36,231 nt of DNA from Candidatus Woesearchaeota archaeon (GTDB taxonomy: Archaea; Nanobdellota; Nanobdellia; Woesearchaeales; ARS49): NCBI GenBank assembly GCA_016203445.1, contig JACQMS010000002.1:1-36231 (forward strand), in the 5' to 3' direction. Below the pieces are notes generated by a model. That model did no database searches. It was not told the DNA's origin and saw nothing but the letters and a program-made list of their open reading frames with translations. The position numbers and the translations under genes are program-made. Position 1 is the stretch's first letter; every line of letters begins with the position of its first letter. Below, in pieces: positions 24,207 through 30,194 of the stretch.

Positions 24207-24252
24207 TACAAATAAGTAAAAAATAGAAATATTTAAGTAATAGTAATTATAT

Positions 24253-25122
24253 ATGAAGATCATGAATATAGTTCAAGCGAAAGGATATTACATGCTTCTC
24301 CATTCATTCAGAAAAAGTGGAGTTATCACAACTAGAACGAGATATTTAGGAAAAACTATTCCCAAAGATGTTGAACAGAGAAAAGAAAAATTTCTCAGAC
24401 AATGTTTAAAAGAAGATGCATTCAAAAAAATTGAAAGTATACAAAAGAAATTTCGGAAAGAATGGAAAACATATCCCGAAACAATAAAGGAAAAGATGCT
24501 TCTCGACTTATCTATTGATTTCACTTATAATACTAATGCTATTGAGGGTTCAACAATAACACTTGAAGAAACAGAAGATTTGATAAAGAGAAAAATTTCG
24601 CCGCAAAAAGATATAAGAGATGTTCAGGAAACAATAAATCATGCAAGAACATTCTTTGAAGTTCTCAACGAAAAACGTTCGTTATCGCTTCCAATTCTTA
24701 TTCAATGGCATAACGATATTTTTCATGATACGAAAAATGATATCGCTGGAACTCTCAGACAATACCATGTAAAGGTTGGAACATACATGGCTCCTGACTG
24801 GCAAGATGTTGAACAACTTATAAAAGAATTTGTTGTGTGGTACCGAAAAAATGAGGGCGTGCTAAACCCAGTAGAATTTTCCGCGCGAGTTCACTACAAA
24901 TTTGAAAAGATACATCCTTTTGGCGACGGAAATGGACGGATTGGAAGACTTCTTATCGCGTACACTCTTCAGAGAGCTCACTATGCACTTATGATTATTG
25001 AATACAAAAAAAGGAAACAATACTATCATGCACTCACAAAGACAGAACATGACTTTGTGAACTACTTTATACAAAGGTATATACGAGTTCACAAGAGATA
25101 TCTTGAGAAAGAAAAAAATTGA
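24253..25122 (+). CDS. Fic-domain protein (class II, self-inhibited AMP transferase)
   Basis: Fic proteins transfer AMP or another nucleotide group to hydroxyl side chains of target proteins. It has 289 residues. The N-terminal part (GYYMLLHSFRKSGVITTRTR, then YLGKTIPK) looks like a small beta-hairpin domain seen on archaeal Fic proteins. The inhibitory motif T-x-x-x-E-G is TNAIEG (94-99, Glu98), upstream of the catalytic motif HPFGDGNGRIGR (221-232, His221), which makes it class II. The motif is intact, so an active, autoinhibited enzyme is expected. ATG 24253 or 24262 could be the start; the TATA-like box is 20 or 29 nt away. Codons are A-rich, unlike plus-strand neighbours, suggesting recent transfer. 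Possible toxin or stress-response enzyme. Confidence 0.9.
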   Translation: MKIMNIVQAKGYYMLLHSFRKSGVITTRTRYLGKTIPKDVEQRKEKFLRQCLKEDAFKKIESIQKKFRKEWKTYPETIKEKMLLDLSIDFTYNTNAIEGSTITLEETEDLIKRKISPQKDIRDVQETINHARTFFEVLNEKRSLSLPILIQWHNDIFHDTKNDIAGTLRQYHVKVGTYMAPDWQDVEQLIKEFVVWYRKNEGVLNPVEFSARVHYKFEKIHPFGDGNGRIGRLLIAYTLQRAHYALMIIEYKKRKQYYHALTKTEHDFVNYFIQRYIRVHKRYLEKEKN

Positions 25123-25141
25123 AACGATTTTTGTCAAAAGT

Positions 25142-25150
25142 TTTATAAAG
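25142..25150 (+). promoter_or_regulatory. TATA box for the unknown gene at 25171
   Basis: TTTATAAAG is centred 25 nt before ATG 25171, the leaderless spacing. Confidence 0.6.
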
Positions 25151-25170
25151 TTTTCACGAATACTGATGTT

Positions 25171-25659
25171 ATGGCGAAGTCGATTGAAGATGTTATTGGT
25201 ATGAACATAATTCTTGTTCCCACAAATGTTGGTTCTCCCGTTCTCGGTGACACTCTTGAGAATTTGAAAAGTCTTCTTGATAGAGTTGTTGTATTGGTCG
25301 GAATGGAGAGAGATCTTAGCAGACAGGGTACTAAATATGATGCGTCTTCTCCTTTTGCAAGAGGGCAAAATCCTTATACTCCTCTTCTGTGCAGTCTTAG
25401 ACCTAAGTCATGGATTGGTAATGGTCTTACACAGGAGTATTATGATCAAAGAATTGCTATATATAATCATGTTCTCGAACTCGTCGAAGAATCTAGAAAA
25501 AATTTTTGTTCTTCAATGCAATGTGATTTTACTTCACATATACAAGGGTACGTGAGAGAGTGTAGGTGGAGAAAGGAAGAATTGAAAAAAAGTGAAGAGT
25601 GGTCTGCATGGTTGAAAAGTCAGCAGTCTGTTGTTGATAAAGTTTTTTACGGTTCGTAG
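25171..25659 (+). CDS. Protein of unknown function
   Basis: A 162-residue soluble protein that I do not recognise. The first part has a hydrophobic strand (GMNIILVPTNVGSPVLGD) and a helix (TLENLKSLLDRVVVLVGMER). The C-terminal half is helical and rich in Trp, Lys and Cys (NFCSSMQCDFTSHIQGYVRE, CRWRKEELKKSEEWSAWLKS). Its T-ending codons fit the local plus-strand pattern, unlike the Fic gene before it and the pair after it. That suggests it is older in this place than its accessory neighbours. Confidence 0.6.
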   Translation: MAKSIEDVIGMNIILVPTNVGSPVLGDTLENLKSLLDRVVVLVGMERDLSRQGTKYDASSPFARGQNPYTPLLCSLRPKSWIGNGLTQEYYDQRIAIYNHVLELVEESRKNFCSSMQCDFTSHIQGYVRECRWRKEELKKSEEWSAWLKSQQSVVDKVFYGS

Positions 25660-25697
25660 AAAATATTTTTTCACGTTCTCTTCACATCTACCTTCCT

Positions 25698-25733
25698 GAT
25701 TCTTGTATCTTACTTCTTTAGTCTTAGTGTTTC
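25698..25733 (+). repeat. Left direct repeat: displaced copy of the 3' end of the MNT-HEPN gene
   Basis: The 36 bp match 27055-27090 with four differences and contain an exact 22-bp block at 25707-25728 (including TCTTACTTCTTTAGTCTTAG). On the minus strand it reads LRLKK-stop, the same last codons as the gene ending at 27067. The copies are 1357 bp apart. Confidence 0.7.
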
Positions 25734-25807
25734 GTATACCACAAAAAGTTATTCTCATAATTATACCAGTTTCATATATATTCTCCAATACACTATTCAA
25801 AACAGAA

Positions 25808-25817
25808 ATATTTATAA
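25808..25817 (+). promoter_or_regulatory. TATA box for the nucleotidyltransferase pair
   Basis: ATATTTATAA is centred 27 nt before ATG 25840, giving a leaderless start for the first gene of the pair. Confidence 0.6.
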
Positions 25818-25839
25818 CATACAAAAATAATAGGATTGT

Positions 25840-26400
25840 ATGACTCATGTGTTGCCGAAACAAGATGCTCTACGCACTCCTTCTAATGATGATACTCTTT
25901 TGTACAATGCGGCGCGCTTTGGATTTTGCATCGGAGGCGCTCCTTTAATCGGACAACAACTCTCCGTTGAGGATACAATACTAACCATATTGCAGGATTG
26001 CAAACAACCAAGATTAATAGAAGGAATTATAGTTCTTGTGGCAAAGAACAAAATAGAATATGACTCTCTTCTTCAAAAAGCGTATACCATTGAAAAAAGA
26101 ATCCCTGGAATTGTAAACTCTCTTGGATGGATACTTGATGAAGCAAGAGCAAGTTTTCAACGTCTCGGGGTTTCTCATGATCCTGCACTTACTTCTGCAA
26201 TTGATTCACTGTATTCACAACGAAGAACGGATACTCTGTTTTTTGTAGGAACAGAAGATGCAACTTCGGATATAGATTATGAAGAAACATTCAGGGGTGA
26301 ATTTCCAAGAAAATGGAATGTTCTCTATGTCACTGATAATTCTTCAATGGATAAATATCTTTGGACGTATGGAGTTGTTGCATCGTGGACAAGGAAATAA
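25840..26400 (+). CDS. Unknown protein, first gene of a nucleotidyltransferase pair (candidate antitoxin)
   Basis: A 186-residue soluble protein with no family that I recognise. The middle is helical (QPRLIEGIIVLVAKNKIEYD, YTIEKRIPGIVNSLGWILDE) and the C-terminal part has strands (TDTLFFVGTEDATSDIDYEE). It overlaps the nucleotidyltransferase gene by 16 bp and so is translationally coupled to it. In many archaeal and bacterial two-gene toxin modules the gene upstream of the nucleotidyltransferase encodes the antitoxin; that role is inference from position only. Mixed A/C-ending codons differ from nearby resident genes. Confidence 0.6.
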   Translation: MTHVLPKQDALRTPSNDDTLLYNAARFGFCIGGAPLIGQQLSVEDTILTILQDCKQPRLIEGIIVLVAKNKIEYDSLLQKAYTIEKRIPGIVNSLGWILDEARASFQRLGVSHDPALTSAIDSLYSQRRTDTLFFVGTEDATSDIDYEETFRGEFPRKWNVLYVTDNSSMDKYLWTYGVVASWTRK

Positions 26401-26927
26401 CGAAAGAAAAGCTTCTAAAACTTTTTGAGCATCTTGATAAAACAAGATCGGAGCCTCTTGTTATTGTTGCTATTGGAGGAACGGCACTAAGTCTTCTTGG
26501 ATTAAAAGAAGTCACTGAAGATATAGATTTTATTATTGAGAGTAGAAAATCATATGATAAAGTTGATCTTACTGTAGAAATTTATAATCAAGGATATAAA
26601 ACAGAAATACAAGAAAAAGGCATTATTGTTGTTCTTACTTTACCTGCTGATTATGTTGAATGTTGCAGTTCTATTTCTAAAAATGCATCTTTCAAAAATC
26701 TCAGAGTACTAATACTATCACCGGTAGACATAATTATAACAAAGATGGCACGATTCATACGGAAAGATAGAATTGATATTACAAAAGTTCTTCTTCAATA
26801 TAAACCATCACTTCAAGAAATAGAAGCTCGTTTTCAAAAATATCTTGATCTTAACAAAGGACAAAGAGCAGAACTTCTTAAGAAGTTTGGAGAATTCAAG
26901 AAACTCTATACAAAAGTTTTTACATGA
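26385..26927 (+). CDS. Nucleotidyltransferase-fold protein (DUF6036/AbiEii-like)
   Basis: A 180-residue protein from GTG 26385; the alternative TTG 26361 would lengthen the overlap with the preceding gene. The N-terminal part has the minimal nucleotidyltransferase pattern IGGTALSLLGLKEVTEDIDF, with the Gly-Gly and the Asp-x-Asp pair of this fold. The later section VLILSPVDIIITKMARFIRK and then DRIDITKVL fits the conserved helix and Asp region of DUF6036-type proteins. Such proteins act as toxin-like enzymes or regulators modifying tRNA or partner proteins. The pair sits between direct repeats and in foreign-looking codon use, consistent with a mobile toxin-antitoxin-like cassette. Confidence 0.7.
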   Translation: MDKEITKEKLLKLFEHLDKTRSEPLVIVAIGGTALSLLGLKEVTEDIDFIIESRKSYDKVDLTVEIYNQGYKTEIQEKGIIVVLTLPADYVECCSSISKNASFKNLRVLILSPVDIIITKMARFIRKDRIDITKVLLQYKPSLQEIEARFQKYLDLNKGQRAELLKKFGEFKKLYTKVFT

Positions 26928-27054
26928 TTAAATGTATAGAATAAAGCTACAAACCATACAAAAAAAGAATGAGAAGAAAAAGAACAAAAAAGATTGAGAA
27001 ATTGATTAATATTCATTTTTATTGTTTAAAAAAAAATACTTTTTCTTTAATTTT

Positions 27055-27090
27055 GAGTCTTGCATCTTACTTCTTTAGTCTTAGTTTTTC
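27055..27090 (+). repeat. Right direct repeat at the 3' end of the MNT-HEPN gene
   Basis: Covers the last codons and stop of the leftward MNT-HEPN gene and a few bases beyond. The exact 22-bp block is 27064-27085, duplicated at 25707-25728. Confidence 0.7.
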
Positions 27091-27882
27091 TTCTGCGTGT
27101 TTGCTTATTGTTTCAACAAAGTCTTTAGCTATCTGCCTGTACTTTTCGTATTCTGTTCCGCTAATGTGAGTCATTTCTCTGTGAACTATTTTTTTTGATA
27201 GATTATAAAACATATTCATAGTATCTGCGTATCTTTGATGAATTTTTTTCGTTTTTACCATGTGCTCGTGCATTAGCGCTGAGACGTGTTGGGGAGCTGT
27301 TGGTGCTATTCCTTCAGCCATTAACGCCGCGTGAGCCGTGTCTATTACTGCCCAGTATAAGTCTAGTGTTGCTTGAAGCAAGTGCCATGTTGCATTGTTC
27401 ATTGTTTGCGGCGCTTTGTTTAAATAATTCCATATTGATTCTGGTGTCGGCCTTATTCTTCCCTGCCTTAACAGCATTTGTAATGGGTCAAAGAATCCTG
27501 TGTCTATTAACGCTACTCCATCTCTTAGAACATTTATTATTACCGGGTCTCCAGATCTTACATACTCCCAGAATGTTGTTAGTTTTAGCGTCATCACATG
27601 AAGTCTCGGGCTTGTTGATAATATTATTTTTTCGACTAGTACTCTGTACGTTTGTGTTATTTCTGGTGTTAGTTGTATTGATACATCATCTACTAGAACC
27701 AATATGTCTACGTCATGAGCTTTTTCCGGGCTTCTTGCAGTTTCTCCGAATAGTATTACTTCTTTAACTATGCTTCCTACTTCCTGCCATATTTTTTTGC
27801 CGAACGTTCTCGCTATTTCTATCTCGTCGTTCTTGTAATGTATCGCTGTTGGTGGAGGTATGTGTTTTTCGACGAACTTCAT
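27067..27882 (-). CDS. Nucleotidyltransferase-HEPN fusion protein
   Basis: A 271-residue protein. The N-terminal minimal nucleotidyltransferase domain has LFGETARSPEKAHDVDILVL (44-63) with Asp57 and Asp59; the usual G-S is G-E here. The C-terminal part is a HEPN four-helix domain (ATLDLYWAVIDTAHAALMAE, HVSALMHEHMVKTKKIHQRY, ADTMNMFYNLSKKIVHREM). MNT and HEPN are normally separate toxin-antitoxin partners; here they are one chain. The HEPN ribonuclease motif R-x4-6-H is not evident, so RNase activity is doubtful. The start ATG 27882 is backed by a TATA box (TTAAAA, 27906-27911) 27 nt upstream. An in-frame TTG nine bases earlier is less likely. Confidence 0.8.
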   Translation of the reverse strand: MKFVEKHIPPPTAIHYKNDEIEIARTFGKKIWQEVGSIVKEVILFGETARSPEKAHDVDILVLVDDVSIQLTPEITQTYRVLVEKIILSTSPRLHVMTLKLTTFWEYVRSGDPVIINVLRDGVALIDTGFFDPLQMLLRQGRIRPTPESIWNYLNKAPQTMNNATWHLLQATLDLYWAVIDTAHAALMAEGIAPTAPQHVSALMHEHMVKTKKIHQRYADTMNMFYNLSKKIVHREMTHISGTEYEKYRQIAKDFVETISKHAEEKLRLKK

Positions 27883-27905
27883 GATTGCCAAAATTCCGTG
27901 ACGGC

Positions 27906-27911
27906 TTAAAA
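27906..27911 (-). promoter_or_regulatory. TATA box for the MNT-HEPN gene
   Basis: CCTTTTAAGCC on the minus strand is centred 27 nt before ATG 27882. Confidence 0.55.
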
Positions 27912-27962
27912 GGTTTTGTTACTCTTTGGAAGTAGTCGGTGATTGTGTAAACAGTAAAGTTG

Positions 27963-27971
27963 TTATACTAA
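27963..27971 (+). promoter_or_regulatory. TATA box for the double-cupin gene
   Basis: TTATACTAA is centred about 26 nt before ATG 27992 and decides that start over the upstream in-frame codon at 27926. Confidence 0.55.
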
Positions 27972-27991
27972 TTATTCATTCCTACAGTTTT

Positions 27992-28768
27992 ATGAGTAAA
28001 ATTCGAACAATATTCAATGTTGATAGTTTACCTTTGACTTCTAATGTTTGCATGCAGGATTTGAGAGAGATCGGAGCTTTTCCTTCCGTTAATCCTAGAA
28101 TTAGTGTTGCTCATGTTTCTATGAGTCCTGGTAATATTTCTCTTAATCATAAGCATGAAAGTTTTAGCGAGGTTTATGTAGTTCTTAATGGTATGGGCAT
28201 TTTAACTACTGGAGGTAAAAGGTATTGTATGACTTCTGGTTCTTATATTGTCATTCCTCCTGGCACTCCTCACTTTTTTCAGAATCCTGAAACTAGCAAC
28301 AGCGTTCTTGAACACTTGGTTATATCATCGCCTCCTTTTTGTTCTAATGACGTTATTGTTCTTGGCATGGACGTTTCAAGTATTGACGATGTTGGTCCTC
28401 ACTATCTGGATTTTCCTCCAGTTACTGCTAGAGATCGCGCAACTGTTTACCCTATGATTTCTGGTTTTGTTAGAGAAAATTTAGGTTTTAGCATCGCTTT
28501 TGGATTTCTAACTCCTGGGAAGAAATCTGTTTCTCATTATCACAAAAATCTTTTTGAAGCGTACTATGTTTTGAATGGTTCTGGTAATGTTTTTTTGAAG
28601 AATGTTGGTGATAATATTAATGCCAATTTTCCTATCGCTGGCGGAACTATTGTTTTGATTCCTCCTTATTCTGTTCATTCTTTAAGTGCCGAGAATTCTG
28701 ATACTGCTTTGGAAGTTTTATGCATTTCTACCCCGGCGTATAGTGATGATGATTTCTTTGAGTGTTGA
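27992..28768 (+). CDS. Double-cupin metal-binding protein
   Basis: A 258-residue protein of two cupin barrels. Cupin 1 has NHKHESFSEVYVVLNG (His53, His55, Glu60) and IPPGTPHFF (His94). Cupin 2 has SHYHKNLFEAYYVLNGSG (His182, His184, Glu189) and IPPYSVHSL (His229). Both therefore keep the full four-ligand metal site. Cupins of this type are dioxygenases, isomerases or sugar-binding proteins, and the exact reaction cannot be told. The two halves clearly arose by duplication. The ORF is open upstream to 27926, but the TATA position favours ATG 27992. It is followed by element R4 and a convergent lipid reductase gene. Confidence 0.88.
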   Translation: MSKIRTIFNVDSLPLTSNVCMQDLREIGAFPSVNPRISVAHVSMSPGNISLNHKHESFSEVYVVLNGMGILTTGGKRYCMTSGSYIVIPPGTPHFFQNPETSNSVLEHLVISSPPFCSNDVIVLGMDVSSIDDVGPHYLDFPPVTARDRATVYPMISGFVRENLGFSIAFGFLTPGKKSVSHYHKNLFEAYYVLNGSGNVFLKNVGDNINANFPIAGGTIVLIPPYSVHSLSAENSDTALEVLCISTPAYSDDDFFEC

Positions 28769-28780
28769 ATAGGCAAGACT

Positions 28781-28860
28781 TGTCAAGAACCTCCGAGCTA
28801 AAGCCCGGGGCGTGAGGTTCTTGATCATGCTCAGAAACTGCCATTAGCAGTTTCTGACAT
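28781..28860 (+). repeat. Dispersed two-hairpin element, copy R4 (most regular copy)
   Basis: It runs from TGTCAAGAACC to GTTTCTGACAT, 80 bp. Stem A is CAAGAACCTC (28784-28793) with GAGGTTCTTG (28814-28823). The core is CTTGATCATGCTCAGAAAC. Stem B is CAGAAACTGC (28832-28841) with GCAGTTTCTG (28847-28856), a perfect 10-bp stem with a five-base loop. It fills the gap between two convergent stops (28768 and 28862). Confidence 0.85.
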
Positions 28861-28861
28861 T

Positions 28862-29932
28862 TCAAAAACTTTTCATTAATGCCAGCCCCGCAAGCCTCGG
28901 CTGTGCTATTGCTAGCTTGTACAAGAACTTTGTTGGGTACTCTCTTGGATACTTGTGAAGTATTGTTTTTACTCTTGCAGTGTTCATTAGCCTTAATAAT
29001 TTTTCGTAGTCTTTAGTTGTGAATTTGTTGAGCATTAGTCTTATTTTGTAGTGCAACCATAATTGTAATCTGAGATTTTTGTAATCTTTCTTCCACGGAT
29101 TTCCAAGTATTTTGTCAGCCACGATTCTTGATTGCATCATGCTTGTTATTATTCCTCCGCCGGTTGTTGCTTTTATCATTCCTCCGGCGTCGCCTATTAA
29201 TGCTGTTGTTTCATTCATTATTCTTGCTTTAGGATTGTATATAGGTATTACTCCTCCCTGCCTGTCTGTAACTTTTTCACTGTTCGTCAAATTCATTATT
29301 TGGTTCATATATTCTCCCGGCTTTTCTAGTGTTGCCACTCCTACTCTTGAATATTTTTGGTGTTCTGGAACGCTCCACCCGAAAAATTTTGGTGCATTTT
29401 CTCCAAAGTATGTGTGGAATACTTTTGTATCATAATCTCCTTCAACTGTTGCTTGTGACGCTATATAATAGTTTTTTACTTTGTCAAGTCCTGATGTTTG
29501 CGCTACAATGCTGTTAGGCCCATCGCACCCTGCTAAGAATTCGAATGAATGCCTTATTACTCCGCCGTTTGTTTGTATTATTGCTTCGTTACCTTCCCGC
29601 GCTATATATTTGTGTCCGGTCATTAGCGTTGCTCCTTCTTTTACCGCCATTTTTGTTATTGTTTCATCAAGCAAGTGCCTGTTTAGTACGTGTTCGTTTA
29701 GTGGTATTGCTACTGTTTCTCTGCCTGCGTGTATGTGAACTTCTTCAAGCTCGTTCATTATTATGTTTTTTGGCATTTCAAAATGGTCGTAAGCTTTTGT
29801 AACTATTCCTGTACATTGAACAGGTTTTCCTACAACTTCGTGCTCTTCGTATATTGTTACTTCTTTGCCTTCTTGAGCTAGTTTGTACGCAAGGTATCCT
29901 CCTGCGGGTCCTGCTCCTATTATTGCTATCAT
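28862..29932 (-). CDS. Geranylgeranyl reductase family flavoprotein
   Basis: Saturates the isoprenoid chains of archaeal membrane lipids with FAD; a digeranylgeranylglycerophospholipid reductase type is likely. It has 356 residues. The FAD-binding fingerprint GAGPAGGYLAYKLA starts at residue 6, VGKPVQCTGIV contains the family cysteine (Cys40), FLAGCDGPNSIVAQ is the second flavin motif, and LIGDAGGMIKATTGGGI is the conserved GD motif. The C-terminal 100 residues are basic and helical, suited to membrane contact. It starts at the first ATG, with a TATA-like stretch about 29 nt upstream. It converges on the double-cupin gene with R4 between. Confidence 0.9.
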   Translation of the reverse strand: MIAIIGAGPAGGYLAYKLAQEGKEVTIYEEHEVVGKPVQCTGIVTKAYDHFEMPKNIIMNELEEVHIHAGRETVAIPLNEHVLNRHLLDETITKMAVKEGATLMTGHKYIAREGNEAIIQTNGGVIRHSFEFLAGCDGPNSIVAQTSGLDKVKNYYIASQATVEGDYDTKVFHTYFGENAPKFFGWSVPEHQKYSRVGVATLEKPGEYMNQIMNLTNSEKVTDRQGGVIPIYNPKARIMNETTALIGDAGGMIKATTGGGIITSMMQSRIVADKILGNPWKKDYKNLRLQLWLHYKIRLMLNKFTTKDYEKLLRLMNTARVKTILHKYPREYPTKFLYKLAIAQPRLAGLALMKSF

Positions 29933-29985
29933 TTGTCTTGTGTTTTTTTAATTGGGGTTTTTAATTTTTGTGAGTGTAGATCACG

Positions 29986-30057
29986 TAATCTATAACATTA
30001 TATTAATCTATAACATTATATGATAGTTATACATTATATGATAGTCATAATATTTTT
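29986..30057 (+). repeat. Four tandem 18-bp units upstream of the exported-protein gene
   Basis: Units one and two (29986-30003 and 30004-30021) are identical, TAATCTATAACATTATAT. Unit three (30022-30039, GATAGTTATACATTATAT) and unit four (30040-30057, GATAGTCATAATATTTTT) are diverged. It lies 60 bp before the strong promoter at 30111. It also holds the dyad TATAAC...GTTATA. It could be an operator array or iteron-like site. Confidence 0.75.
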
Positions 30058-30110
30058 CACAAATACAAAAAAAACTTTTATTTTTCACCACTGTGGAGTG
30101 TTTACCTTAC

Positions 30111-30125
30111 CGAAACCTTTAAATA
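30111..30125 (+). promoter_or_regulatory. Strong BRE-TATA promoter for the exported-protein gene
   Basis: CGAAACC followed by TTTAAATA matches the archaeal BRE plus TATA consensus well. Transcription would start near 30150, leaving a leader of about 45 nt that ends in a GGAGGA ribosome-binding site (30183-30188), six bases before ATG 30195. This is the best-formed expression signal in the window. Confidence 0.7.
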
Positions 30126-30194
30126 CTTCTTCCTTTTCCTGTGATAAAGATTTAGGGGGTCTGACTAAAGATTCACATTTTTGGAGGAATAAAA

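Noticed and set aside
24253..25122. Fic gene as a degraded toxin
   Set aside because: Both the inhibitory TNAIEG motif and the catalytic HPFGDGNGRIGR motif are intact.
25534..25863. A 109-codon minus-strand frame over the left direct repeat
   Set aside because: It overlaps the end of the 25171 gene and has low-complexity content without a promoter; the repeat is in another frame (LRLKK-stop).
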